42,074 bases of DNA from positions 54,955 to 97,028 of the forward strand of contig NZ_LR734875.1 in assembly GCF_900010725.2 (NCBI RefSeq), in the 5' to 3' direction. The stretch is from Planktothrix serta PCC 8927 (lineage in GTDB: Bacteria > Cyanobacteriota > Cyanobacteriia > Cyanobacteriales > Microcoleaceae). Both the position numbers and the translations under genes were made by a program. Positions 15,736 to 24,141 of this stretch are shown here, in pieces; position 1 is the first letter of the stretch; every line of letters starts with the position of its first letter. The notes beneath the pieces were generated by a model, which did not search any database, was not told the DNA's origin, and saw only the letters and a program-made list of their open reading frames with translations.

Positions 15736-16979
15736 TATTCTAAACTACAAGAGTTGAGGATAATAGTTGCTAATTTTTGGGCGGCTCCTGGTTTCCCTCT
15801 GACTTGTTGTAAACGCTGGCGCATGGCTTCTAATTGTTCAGGATGATCTAAATAATATAAAACTAAATTAGCGATATCTTCGGGTTTGAGTTCTCCTACT
15901 AATTCGGGTACAATTTCCTGTTTTGCCCAAATATTCGGCCATGCAAATAGTTTACCCTGTTTTAATATTAACCCATTAATAATTTTAGCAAAAATAGAAC
16001 CCAATCCGGGTAAATTGGCTAACATTCCGGGTATCCCATCCCAAGAACGCATCGCATCTAATTGTTGAGTAGGTAATAACACAATCATGGGAACAGCTAA
16101 GGCGCCTAATTCGGCGGTATTGGCTCCCACTGTTGTTAAGCAAATCTGACAGTTTGAAAGTAAATCATAAGCGGGAAACTGGGTATAAAGTTCTATTTTT
16201 ACCCCATTTTTTGTTTCTAAATAAGCTGGATCTCCTAAATGCAGTTGGGCTGAAATTCCTCCAAATTTTGCTATAATTGGGTTAGATTGAGGAGCGGCAA
16301 AATTAGCTAAGGTTTGTAAATCTAAGGTAGGCGCAACAGGAATAATAAATCTGGCTTGAGGTCGTTTTTGGTGTAAATATTCAGCGATCGCTAAGGCTAA
16401 TGGGATACCTTGGGTTAATTTTGCAGATTTAGATCCGGGTAATAATCCAATGATGATATCATCAGAAATTATAGCGGAAGAACTTGATAAAGCTACATCT
16501 GCCATTAAATCTCCGATCACTTCAAATTTAGCTTGATAAGGTTGAGGAATAGTATCTAAAATCTCTGATTTCATCACCCCAAAACGATTAATATAACGCC
16601 ACCAACGCGCCTCCCATTCGGCATAAATTACGCTGTGATAGCCTAAGCGTTTACTAATAACTACGGTAAAAAATTGATCTCCCCCTAAAAATAAAACGAC
16701 ACCTTGTTTATACCAGTCCCAGTTTTCTTGAGTTTTTCCCCATAATAAAAATTGCCAAAAATATTCCGCACCTTGAACTCGATCAATTTCTGGGTAAGAA
16801 TGAGCTATATTAACTTCTTTTCCGGTCGCATTTGGACAAGGAGATAATATTAAAGAAATTCTCACCTGAACAGGTTGATTTTGTAGTTGTTCTCGTAAGG
16901 CTTGAACAACGGGACGCACCCAGGTTGTAATTTCACCGGGGCCATTAGAAAGGATTAAAATATCAATAGGATTTTCCAT
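15735..16979 (-). CDS. Lipid-A-disaccharide synthase-related glycosyltransferase
   Basis: A 414-residue protein with the LpxB-like beginning ILILSNGPGEITTWVRPVV and a C-terminal GT-B half (IGLLPGSKSAKL, LTTVGANTAELGAL, MIVLLPTQQLDAM). Cyanobacteria carry this LpxB-related family in addition to, or instead of, true LpxB; its sugar donor and acceptor are unknown. The N-terminal GxGE-like glycine loop and the EWEARWWRYINRFGVM segment are characteristic of the group. Cytosolic or peripheral membrane. It is followed on the same strand upstream by a lipase-like gene, spaced by a GAATTAC tandem repeat, so not a tight operon. Confidence 0.8.
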   Translation of the reverse strand: MENPIDILILSNGPGEITTWVRPVVQALREQLQNQPVQVRISLILSPCPNATGKEVNIAHSYPEIDRVQGAEYFWQFLLWGKTQENWDWYKQGVVLFLGGDQFFTVVISKRLGYHSVIYAEWEARWWRYINRFGVMKSEILDTIPQPYQAKFEVIGDLMADVALSSSSAIISDDIIIGLLPGSKSAKLTQGIPLALAIAEYLHQKRPQARFIIPVAPTLDLQTLANFAAPQSNPIIAKFGGISAQLHLGDPAYLETKNGVKIELYTQFPAYDLLSNCQICLTTVGANTAELGALAVPMIVLLPTQQLDAMRSWDGIPGMLANLPGLGSIFAKIINGLILKQGKLFAWPNIWAKQEIVPELVGELKPEDIANLVLYYLDHPEQLEAMRQRLQQVRGKPGAAQKLATIILNSCSLE

Positions 16980-16990
16980 ATTAAAGCAGG

Positions 16991-17022
16991 GAATTGTGAA
17001 TTACGAATTACGAATTACGAAT
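16991..17022. repeat. Heptamer tandem repeat (GAATTAC x3)
   Basis: Three perfect GAATTAC copies, preceded by the variant GAATTGT and followed by a partial unit, just upstream of the glycosyltransferase start. Another cyanobacterial heptamer STRR with a different word from those at 10384 and 38038. Confidence 0.85.
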
Positions 17023-17095
17023 GGAAATAAAAAGACTTGACTATTTAGGTTTGAGGATCAATATTTGTCCTAATCATACTGGCGATCGCTATAAA

Positions 17096-18007
17096 TCAAA
17101 TATTTTGCAATTGATCCAAACTGATGATATCAACAACAGGAGAACGACAATTTAATATAATATCATTATGTCTTTTAAGCAAGATAATCTGAGCTATAAA
17201 TACCCAAAATAGTTGTGATAGATTACGAGATTTAAGATGCTTTTTAATTTCTGAAAGGTTTGCTTTTGCTATTATTTTATTTTCTAGTTTATAAACCCAA
17301 TTAACTCCCCGTTTAGAGATTTGAAAACAATAACCGGGGAGATAACTGCCTTGATTTGCCCAAAACGCATAGCGTTCTCCTAATGTAAAATAGTGAAAGA
17401 TATTATTAATTTTACTATTTTTAGTTAATTCGGGTGAAATTCCCAAGGAATTATAAGTCACCGTTGAGCGAATATAATCTGAGTATTTGAGTACAATCTG
17501 TTGAGCCACTTTTCCTCCTAAACTTTCCCCAATAATATCGGGTTTCTGTCCCTGTTGACTGTGTTGTTTTAACCAAGCGATCGCTCCTTTTTTTTCTGCC
17601 GCTTTTAACTGTCCTTGCCAACTGGCAATAAACACATCGGGTGTATCTTCTAAAACTCGATAAAATGGATACCATGACCCATATCCTCGAATCACTAAAA
17701 CGGGAGGTTGATTCGCTTTTAAGGGAAGACGACCCTCGGCATAAAATCCGGTTAGTTTATCTTCAAACACTTGATCAATAATATAGTCTCCTAAAACCTT
17801 TTGTCCGATGTTATGATTAATATAAATCGAAGGAGCATCCGGTTCAAACAGTCCTTTAACTTGCGGTTTAGCAAATTTTTCATAGAGACGATCCAAACTA
17901 TGCCGACCCGTTACCGAATCAATAAAACCCTCTTTAAGAATAGCAGAAGGGTTTGAAGCTTGATTTTTAGAGAAAAAATTAAACCAATTTTTGATCAGGA
18001 ATTTCAC
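17096..18007 (-). CDS. Lipase-like alpha/beta hydrolase, hypothetical
   Basis: A 303-residue protein. A central nucleophile elbow GESLGG (PDIIGESLGGKVAQQIV) preceded by VLVIRGYGSWYP and DVFIASWQGQ indicates a lipase/alpha-beta hydrolase core. The N-terminal 90 residues (ASNPSAILKEGF, TGRHSLDRLYEKF) and the C-terminal 80 residues are not recognised; the last part has a hydrophobic helix (LFWVFIAQIILL) that could touch a membrane. The acid and His of the triad are not obvious, so activity is uncertain. Neighbours are a glycosyltransferase and a phosphatase on the same strand with loose spacing. Confidence 0.65.
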   Translation of the reverse strand: MKFLIKNWFNFFSKNQASNPSAILKEGFIDSVTGRHSLDRLYEKFAKPQVKGLFEPDAPSIYINHNIGQKVLGDYIIDQVFEDKLTGFYAEGRLPLKANQPPVLVIRGYGSWYPFYRVLEDTPDVFIASWQGQLKAAEKKGAIAWLKQHSQQGQKPDIIGESLGGKVAQQIVLKYSDYIRSTVTYNSLGISPELTKNSKINNIFHYFTLGERYAFWANQGSYLPGYCFQISKRGVNWVYKLENKIIAKANLSEIKKHLKSRNLSQLFWVFIAQIILLKRHNDIILNCRSPVVDIISLDQLQNI

Positions 18008-18057
18008 CGCACATTAAACCCATATTGACGCTGATTTTTAATAAAAAGGCAATTAGA

Positions 18058-18843
18058 TTAAGAAATTAAGTCCTTAATTTTTGCGGGAGTTAATTCTTCT
18101 AATTGATTTAATACAATTGTTGCTCCCGCCTTTTCTAAGTTTTGCTGATAGGTTTGACGACGTTCTAAATCAGCTTGTTGAATATGGGGCGGAAGCACCC
18201 CAACACCGATCCAAAAACGCTCAGGTTGTTGTTGTTTCGCTTTAGTTACAGTGTACAAATCAGCAACAGTATCCCCAACATAAAGAACGGGAGTTTGTTG
18301 ATTTTCTTCGGTTTCTAATTCTGCAATGACTTCAAATAGTCCCGTTGGATCAGGTTTCCCTGGAACATCTTCCATCGCCCTTAATACGGGGATACCTAAA
18401 TTCAGTTTACCTTGCAAAACATAGAGGGCTTCATCTCGCATCGCACCACTAAAGAAACCCCAAAGCATCTGATTTTCGGTCAAATTTTTGAAATAATTAG
18501 GGGTACAGAGTAGGGGTTCTGAGCCAATATAACCTGTCCACTGTTCGGGATCTGGCCCTCGATAGCGGGACTGGAAAAAGTCGATCAGGTGTTGATAATT
18601 GAGGGAAATTCCGGTTCTGGCTTGTCCCTGGGCTTCAAAATAACGATAGACTAATTCTTGAGATGCTTCCCAATCGTTATTCCAAATACCCTCAGACTTG
18701 AGGTAATCAATATCCGTGAGGGTGGGACGGGAGGCGCCACCTGTAAAGTGTTCTACGGTATCGGCGATCGCCCGTCGATAGGAACCCCCGACATCCCGAA
18801 TTACCCCATCAATATCAAAAACCACGATAGCTGTTTTCATCAT
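18058..18843 (-). CDS. HAD-superfamily phosphatase (subfamily IA)
   Basis: A 261-residue HAD hydrolase counted from the first ATG of a double ATG at 18843/18840; an AAGGG lies upstream, whereas a start further out adds MSMAEAQRSKGDS, which does not belong to the fold. Motif I FDIDGVIRDVGG, motif II around LWGFFSGAMRDE, and motif III/IV GKPDPTGLFEV and LYVGDTVADLYT are present. It matches a cyanobacterial subfamily IA group of unknown substrate. Cytosolic. It is divergent from the PSRP-3 gene with a 180-base shared promoter region. Confidence 0.85.
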   Translation of the reverse strand: MMKTAIVVFDIDGVIRDVGGSYRRAIADTVEHFTGGASRPTLTDIDYLKSEGIWNNDWEASQELVYRYFEAQGQARTGISLNYQHLIDFFQSRYRGPDPEQWTGYIGSEPLLCTPNYFKNLTENQMLWGFFSGAMRDEALYVLQGKLNLGIPVLRAMEDVPGKPDPTGLFEVIAELETEENQQTPVLYVGDTVADLYTVTKAKQQQPERFWIGVGVLPPHIQQADLERRQTYQQNLEKAGATIVLNQLEELTPAKIKDLIS

Positions 18844-19024
18844 TGAGTCACCCTTAGACCGTTGAGCTTCTGCCATGCTCAAGGCTACACCTGAATCCTA
18901 CATCCACGCAAATCTCGATAAAAATTGATCAAGTTAACAAATTCTGGAAGATTCAGTTCAAGATCAGGTATTATAAAGGATTGTAGTATTTTTAGTTAAG
19001 CCTGGGGTAGACCTGGAGGTGTAA

Positions 19025-19324
19025 TTGTCAAGGTTTGTATTAAAAGTTCTCTGGCTGGATGAGAATGTTGCACTGGCGGTGGATCAAGTGGTGGGTAAAG
19101 GCACAAGTCCTTTAACCTCTTACTTTTTCTGGCCCCGCAACGATGCTTGGGAACAACTGAAAACAGAAATGGAATCCAAGCGTTGGATTTCCGAAGAAGA
19201 TCAAATCAGTTTGCTTAACAAAGCAACCGAAGTGATCAATTATTGGCAAGAAGAAGGCAGAAATCGCCCGATGAGCGAAGCCCAAGGCAAATTTCCTGAA
19301 GTTATCTTTACAGGGAGCAGCTGA
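19025..19324 (+). CDS. ycf65: Ribosomal protein PSRP-3 / Ycf65
   Basis: A 99-residue small-subunit ribosome protein shared by cyanobacteria and plastids (PSRP-3, cS23). The sequence [37 protein letters not shown] and [11 protein letters not shown] is highly characteristic. The start is TTG at 19025: GGAGGT at 15-20 of the same block (19015-19020) lies four bases upstream and no ATG or GTG fits. Monocistronic, closed by the strong terminator at 19365-19397. Acts in the cytosolic 30S subunit. Confidence 0.93.
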   Translation: MSRFVLKVLWLDENVALAVDQVVGKGTSPLTSYFFWPRNDAWEQLKTEMESKRWISEEDQISLLNKATEVINYWQEEGRNRPMSEAQGKFPEVIFTGSS

Positions 19325-19364
19325 TCTCCTTCACCTTGAGATATGTTTTGATTGTGTGAAGACT

Positions 19365-19397
19365 CCAACGCCATAGCAAATGCTGGGCGTTGGTTTT
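19365..19397 (+). terminator. Rho-independent terminator after ycf65
   Basis: CCAACGCC pairs perfectly with GGCGTTGG, with an inner AGCA/TGCT stem, followed by TTTT. A convincing intrinsic terminator 40 bases past the stop codon. Confidence 0.85.
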
Positions 19398-19550
19398 GCA
19401 TTAATTAGCAGAGTTTGTCCGTCACTTCTAGGAATTCAAAGTTAGCATAGGAATAGGCAGAAAAGCTTAGTCTTGTTCTTCCGAGGAACTCAACGGAAAA
19501 TAACAGGGACTAAGAAATTTGGATAGGAGATATTGCGAAGAGGCCAACCT

Positions 19551-20246
19551 ATGACTAGCACATCTCAAACTTTATATACCAAAGAGCAAACCCTGGCTTG
19601 GATGCGGGGACTGTTAACCCTAGCTTGGGCGGATGGGAATTTTGATCAAGAAGAACATCAATTAATTGATGCGTTAACCCATGATGAATTAGTCGCTGTT
19701 ACGGATGTTGACAGTTTAGATCCGATTTCACCCCAGGAGTTAGGGGCTGTTTTGGGGACTCATCCTAAAATAGCAGAAAACTTCCTGAGAACGGCTGTAA
19801 TGGTGGCTTTAGCCGATGGAATTTACTCAATTTGTGAGGATGATTTATTACACCAATATTGTCAAGCATTAAACCTACAAGTTGATGCGTTAGACACGTT
19901 GCGAAAAACCTTACAAGATTTATCCCAAATTCAAGCGGGTGAATTAGGAGAAATTTGTATTAATCAACACAGCCATGATGATCATCATCTTGATGTTCTT
20001 TCCCCAGTTAAACATTGGTTAGATGACTTAGAAATTCATGATTCTAAAGTTGCCCATGCGGTGTGTAAATTAATTCCTCCTCAATGTCCTTTTGAACGAG
20101 ATCTCACTATCTTTGGACGCAAAATTGTTCATATTCCTCCGATGTGCAAACTGAATCCTTTATATGAACAATTTATCGGGTTACGTTTCCGGGCGTTGTG
20201 TTATCTAGCTGATGATTGTCATGAAGATATCTCGAAATATTGTTAG
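19551..20246 (+). CDS. TerB-like / Mo-dependent nitrogenase C-terminal domain protein
   Basis: A 231-residue protein from ATG 19551 (GAAGAGG seven bases upstream); a TTG at 19533 behind TAGGAGA is an alternative. The N-terminal 130 residues have a TerB-like helical pattern (AWADGNFDQEEHQLIDAL, then VALADGIYSICEDDLL), acidic repeats typical of metal-binding TerB folds. The C-terminal 85 residues (AHAVCKLIPPQCPFERDLTI, HIPPMCKLNPLYEQFIGLRF) are the Mo-nitrogenase C-terminal family (Mo-nitro_C), found across cyanobacteria including non-fixers, with Cys-rich conserved residues. Despite the family name no nitrogenase gene is near. Role unknown. Confidence 0.85.
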   Translation: MTSTSQTLYTKEQTLAWMRGLLTLAWADGNFDQEEHQLIDALTHDELVAVTDVDSLDPISPQELGAVLGTHPKIAENFLRTAVMVALADGIYSICEDDLLHQYCQALNLQVDALDTLRKTLQDLSQIQAGELGEICINQHSHDDHHLDVLSPVKHWLDDLEIHDSKVAHAVCKLIPPQCPFERDLTIFGRKIVHIPPMCKLNPLYEQFIGLRFRALCYLADDCHEDISKYC

Positions 20247-20346
20247 GTTTTGGGGGTAAATATAGCAGGGAATAGGGAATAGGGCTGTTTGATTTTCTCT
20301 CAAAAACTTGTGTAATTATAGATGCTACTGATGCTTCTCCTAACCC

Positions 20347-20380
20347 CCTGTAGAGACGTTGCATGCAACGTCTCTACAGG
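20347..20380. repeat. Perfect 34-base palindrome
   Basis: CCTGTAGAGACGTTGCA followed by its exact reverse complement, with no loop. A degenerate half (GCAACCTCTCTACA) is also seen near 31036. The word GTAGAGACGTTGCA is a recurrent dispersed repeat in cyanobacteria. It lies in the gap between convergent genes and may end both transcripts. Confidence 0.9.
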
Positions 20381-20397
20381 TGCATAAGTAGCAAACA

Positions 20398-20450
20398 TTA
20401 GTCGAAGTTGGAAGCCCACACTTACTCGTAGAGAAGTGTGGGTAGTTCAC
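20398..20450. mobile_element. Probable relic of an IS200/IS605-type right end
   Basis: GTCGAAGTTGGAAGCCCACA is followed by a hairpin, CCCACACTT (20415-20423) with AAGTGTGGG (20434-20442), and then TAGTTCAC. This GGAAGCCCAC...GTGGGTAGTTCAC layout is what I recall from the 3' end of TnpB-type insertion sequences in cyanobacteria (the right-end hairpin and omega RNA scaffold). No tnpA or tnpB reading frame is present nearby, so it would be a solo end. Confidence 0.5.
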
Positions 20451-20656
20451 CCAAAGACTTCATCTTCAATTCCTAACCACCATTCTCCCAAATTAATTAA
20501 CTCTTGATGCAGTTCGGCTAACTCTTGGATATATTCTTCCTGGGAGATTTCTGCTCGACGTTCTTGGAGTTTTTTTAACCTCAATTGCATTAATAACCAA
20601 GGTTTAGAAATACCATTTGTACTTTCAATATATCGGGCTAGTTCTTGACTATTCAT
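20447..20656 (-). CDS. Small conserved-looking hypothetical protein
   Basis: A 69-residue, highly charged helical protein (RLKKLQERRAEISQEEYIQE, then LAELHQELINLGEWWLG). No domain recognised. The composition, regular codon usage and position 10 genes' worth of similar spacing after a terminator favour a real gene. Its 5' side is 33 bases below the sodB terminator, so it has its own promoter. Its 3' end overlaps the tail of the IS605-like relic, so the final residues (EDEVFG) may be shaped by that sequence. Confidence 0.65.
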   Translation of the reverse strand: MNSQELARYIESTNGISKPWLLMQLRLKKLQERRAEISQEEYIQELAELHQELINLGEWWLGIEDEVFG

Positions 20657-20689
20657 GATCAGAATTTTAATCTAGGGGACAAGCCGAAA

Positions 20690-20736
20690 ACTGTAAAAAC
20701 AAACAAGACAGCCCTCGAAATAGAATGACTGTCTTG
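20690..20736 (-). terminator. Rho-independent terminator of sodB
   Basis: CAAGACAG (20704-20711) pairs perfectly with CTGTCTTG (20729-20736). Read on the minus strand, the stem is followed by TTTGTTTTTAC. It lies 36 bases past the sodB stop codon. Confidence 0.8.
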
Positions 20737-20771
20737 GTCTGGTTTCAATCTAACTGTTCAGGAATCTTTAA

Positions 20772-21374
20772 TTAGGCAGAAGCTAAATTTTCTGCAACAA
20801 AGTCCCAATTCACCAGTTGACTGAGGAAGTTCTCAATGTAAGCGGGTCTAGCGTTTTGGAAGTCGAGATAATAGGCGTGTTCCCAAACATCTAGGGTTAA
20901 TAAGGGAGTCGCCCCATCAACAATGGGGTTAGCCGCATTAGCCGTTTTTGTGACTTTCAGTGTGCCATTATCCAACACTAACCAAGCCCAACCACTACCA
21001 AATTGAGTAGTAGCCGCAGCCTTGAATTGTTCTACAAATTTGTCAAACCCACCAAAATCTTTATTGATTTTTTCTGCTAAAGCACCTGTGGGTTGACCGC
21101 CTCCACCGGGTTTCATGCAATTCCAGAAGAAAGAATGATTCCACACCTGAGCCGCATTATTGAAAATTCCGGCTTTGGCGGGGTCATTCGCCGTTGCTGT
21201 GACAATTTCCTCTAAGGATTTATCCGCCAGGTCAGTGTCTTTGATCAGATTGTTTAGATTTGTAACATAAGCCGCGTGGTGCTTACCATGATGGAAGGAA
21301 AAGGTCTGCGCCGACATCTTGCTTGCTTCTAAAGCATCGGCCGGATAGGGTAACGCTGGAAGTTCAAAAGCCAT
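20772..21374 (-). CDS. sodB: Iron superoxide dismutase SodB
   Basis: A 200-residue Fe/Mn superoxide dismutase that detoxifies superoxide in the cytosol. Metal ligands are visible: His28 (SFHHGKHH), His80 (QVWNHSFFW), Asp162 and His166 ([12 protein letters not shown]). Gln76 in NNAAQVWNH and the [10 protein letters not shown] segment point to the iron type. No signal peptide. Monocistronic, with GAGAGAGGAT upstream of the ATG and a strong terminator downstream. Confidence 0.96.
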   Translation of the reverse strand: MAFELPALPYPADALEASKMSAQTFSFHHGKHHAAYVTNLNNLIKDTDLADKSLEEIVTATANDPAKAGIFNNAAQVWNHSFFWNCMKPGGGGQPTGALAEKINKDFGGFDKFVEQFKAAATTQFGSGWAWLVLDNGTLKVTKTANAANPIVDGATPLLTLDVWEHAYYLDFQNARPAYIENFLSQLVNWDFVAENLASA

Positions 21375-21913
21375 TGTGTTCTATCCTCTCTCAATAGGTA
21401 TAGGAATTAGGAAACGTTGAGCCAGATTTTGATTCTCTGTAGAGTTTAGGGTTACTGGGGGTAACTCTAAACAAATCTTTACGTCGATTTGATTTTAGCT
21501 CAAAAATTACACAATTTTGCCGTTTTGCGCTTAATTATCTGAAAGAATCAGGATTATCTATCCTTAGACGGAGCAGGGCTGTTTCATTTTCCATTGCCAA
21601 CCCTAAGACCTAAACCCCCAACCCGCTTCCCATCTCTCCCTGCCCTCTCCTACAAGGAGAGAGGAAAGGCGATCGCTTTTAAGAGGGGCGGGTTTATAAA
21701 AGCTCTTGGTGAGAATTGAAGATAATTACAGAACCCGCCCCTACATTTTGTGGTTGAAAAAATCCGCTCGCCTTTGAGCAATAATCAACAATTAAACCGT
21801 AGGGGCGGGTTCCGAGACAATCTTTAATGATCAGTAATTATCTGACTAAACCCGCCCTCTATTCTCAGGCTGTTGGGGAAGAATATAATCAACGGCCAAC
21901 AGCCAACAAAGAA
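21375..21913. other. 539-base gap: sodB promoter region plus palindromic repeats
   Basis: No ORF of note. The first 150 bases form the sodB leader. From about 21590 a C-rich stretch (CCCTAAGACC, CTCTCC...GGAGAG hairpin at 21645-21665) is followed by HIP1 and the two GGGGCGGGTT repeats listed separately. Nothing else is recognised. Confidence 0.6.
21692..21862. repeat. Two more GGGGCGGGTT...AACCCGCCC palindromic repeats
   Basis: Units at about 21693-21754 and 21800-21862 open with GGGGCGGGTT and close with AACCCGCCC, each about 60 bases. The first shares the layout of the middle unit at 15599-15661 (TTTA near the start, ACAGAACCCGCCCCTAC at the end); the second has its own core. They lie downstream of the chemoreceptor gene. 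Confidence 0.8.
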
Positions 21914-23800
21914 TTATAAAACTTCTTTTAAATTATGAGTAGCGTCATTCAGTTTTTCACTTCCGCTTTTAATTTGATTAACTCCCAGGGCGGTTTCATT
22001 CGCACCTTGGGTTAGATTATTCATGGCTTGATTCACTTGTTGAATCGCTAAAGCTTGTTGTTTAGAAGTTAAGGCAATCTGTTGACTACTTTCGACAATT
22101 TGTTCCATTGATTTTGCCACATCGGTAAAAACCTGAGCCGTTTGGTGAGCAATATGAACCCCAGATTCAACATTTTTTGTGCCTTCTTCGGTGACAACAA
22201 CTGTTGTTTGAATCATCCGTTGAATATCGTTAACTAAGGTATTGATTTTTTGGCTAGATTTTTGACTCGCATCGGATAGTTTTCTAATTTCAGAAGCAAC
22301 AACAGCAAATCCTTTACCATGTTCTCCGGCTCGTACCGCTTCAACGGCGGCGTTTAAGGCTAACATATTGGTTTGATTGGATAAATCACTGACCACATCA
22401 GAAACGCTACCAATTTGATGAGTTTGTTCACTTAATTGCACAATTTTTTCGGCTATGGATTCTACTTTAATTTTTAGGGTTTCCATTTCTTGCAATGCTT
22501 TTTGAATCGCAGTTGTTCCCTGTTCTACACGCACTAAAGCTTGTTTAGCACCGAATACAGCGCCTTCTGCTTGTTGAGCCGACTGTTGAGAGGATGCGCT
22601 TAATTCATCCATAGTAACGTTTGTTTCTTGAACCGCAGATAATTGTTGATTAGCAATGCGTTCTTGTTCATTAATTGTGGAAAAGATCTGATTTGAAAAG
22701 GATGTAACTACACCCACAACTTCCAGAATAGAATTAACTAACTTTCTGAATAAAATTACTCCAAAAATAATAAAGATTCCTCCAGTTACTAAGGTAACAA
22801 TGATCGCTACTCTAATAAAGTGATTAATCGGTTCTAAAACAACAGATTTAGGAGTTTCATAGATTAAAATGAAAGGGTTTTGACGAGTAACTGTATTGGG
22901 GAATATGGTATTAAAAGTAATAATAGAATTAGAATTTTCTGTAATCAAACCATTTTCTCCCGATAGCAGTTGATTAACAATAGGTTCTGGATAATCATTC
23001 TTTAAATTATTATTGTTATTGAATTCAAATCCCCAGCGCTTTTCTGGAATGGGGTGACTTAAATAATATCCCTCTTGATTAATGACTAAAAATTGTTGGC
23101 TCATGTCCGAAGTCAAACTATCATTGTCAGCCAGTTCAAACAACCGTTCAATTAAAATGTTAGCAATGATGATTCCTCGTTTTTCTCCCGCTTGATTATA
23201 AATGGGAGTTGCATAACGAATAATCGGCTTATAGGGAATTTCAATCTGATCGTTTTCTCGATTCAAATTAATCGGAGATATATAAACTTGTCCCGGTGCT
23301 AATGCTAAACTTTTAGAAAAGTATTCCGATGAGGATTTATTCTGTAACTGGTTAGAGGGAATGACTAAAACTTGACCATTGACTACTTTAACTCTCAATA
23401 GTTCATTCCCTTTTTCATCCAGATAACGCAATTGATCGTAATAGGGTCGATTGTGCAGGAAAGATGTAAAAATAATTGTTAAGCGCTCAATCCAGTTTTC
23501 ATAGGTAGATTTATCTTGAGGATCAATCCCTTTATTATCTCTAGCTCGAACAATTCCTTGAATGGGGGGTGTTTCACTTAAATATAAAACATCAGATTTA
23601 AAATTTTCCAACAAAAGATTGATTGTTTCTCCACTATTTTGTTGTTCATTTTTCATGGAACGAACAACGGAATCTATTAAATATTGGCGAGAATTAATAA
23701 TATTGAAAGAACTAACAGCCAGAACGGGAAAAATAATACTAGCGATGAGTAAATATAAAAATTTACTTTGAGATTTTCCATACCAGTTAAACTTTGACAT
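21914..23800 (-). CDS. Methyl-accepting chemotaxis protein
   Basis: A 628-residue membrane receptor. N-terminal membrane segment (about 14-35), a periplasmic sensory region of about 290 residues with dCache character ([41 protein letters not shown]), a second membrane segment near 333-354 ([20 protein letters not shown]), then a long cytoplasmic coiled coil. The signalling hairpin [20 protein letters not shown] with [14 protein letters not shown] is unmistakable and binds CheA/CheW. A recognisable HAMP domain between membrane and coiled coil is weak or missing. No che genes are adjacent. In filamentous cyanobacteria such receptors feed phototaxis or chemotaxis of gliding; the ligand is unknown. 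Confidence 0.92.
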   Translation of the reverse strand: MSKFNWYGKSQSKFLYLLIASIIFPVLAVSSFNIINSRQYLIDSVVRSMKNEQQNSGETINLLLENFKSDVLYLSETPPIQGIVRARDNKGIDPQDKSTYENWIERLTIIFTSFLHNRPYYDQLRYLDEKGNELLRVKVVNGQVLVIPSNQLQNKSSSEYFSKSLALAPGQVYISPINLNRENDQIEIPYKPIIRYATPIYNQAGEKRGIIIANILIERLFELADNDSLTSDMSQQFLVINQEGYYLSHPIPEKRWGFEFNNNNNLKNDYPEPIVNQLLSGENGLITENSNSIITFNTIFPNTVTRQNPFILIYETPKSVVLEPINHFIRVAIIVTLVTGGIFIIFGVILFRKLVNSILEVVGVVTSFSNQIFSTINEQERIANQQLSAVQETNVTMDELSASSQQSAQQAEGAVFGAKQALVRVEQGTTAIQKALQEMETLKIKVESIAEKIVQLSEQTHQIGSVSDVVSDLSNQTNMLALNAAVEAVRAGEHGKGFAVVASEIRKLSDASQKSSQKINTLVNDIQRMIQTTVVVTEEGTKNVESGVHIAHQTAQVFTDVAKSMEQIVESSQQIALTSKQQALAIQQVNQAMNNLTQGANETALGVNQIKSGSEKLNDATHNLKEVL

Positions 23801-24141
23801 ACGCTTTTTTGAGCTAGTTATTTCTTCAATATTGTATCATTATAATCCTATCATACTTTTTCTGATCTTCGCAGGTTTACGAATTATTTACATCCGTTAT
23901 CATAACTCCCTTTTTTGCAGGATAACAAATGCAATAAAAGCGACTTTAGGGAAGCTCTAGCTTAATTAAACCTAAAGGGTCAAAAAATTAGCAGACAGAA
24001 GTTAAAATCAACAAATTAGTCCCAAATCTGACAGATACTTACAGCAAAACTCTAAATTAAAGTAAAATTTAATACCCAAGCTGTCCCTTTTCTGGGATAA
24101 TCTAAACTGAGATAATTTTATTAACACTCTTGGTTTTCCAG
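23801..24141. other. 341-base divergent promoter region
   Basis: AT-rich gap between the divergent chemoreceptor and dynamin-like genes. It should contain both promoters, but I see no clearly spaced -35/-10 pair or operator. A small hairpin (AGCTGTCCC...GGGATA) lies near 24078-24100. No ORF, RNA gene or repeat recognised. Confidence 0.4.
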
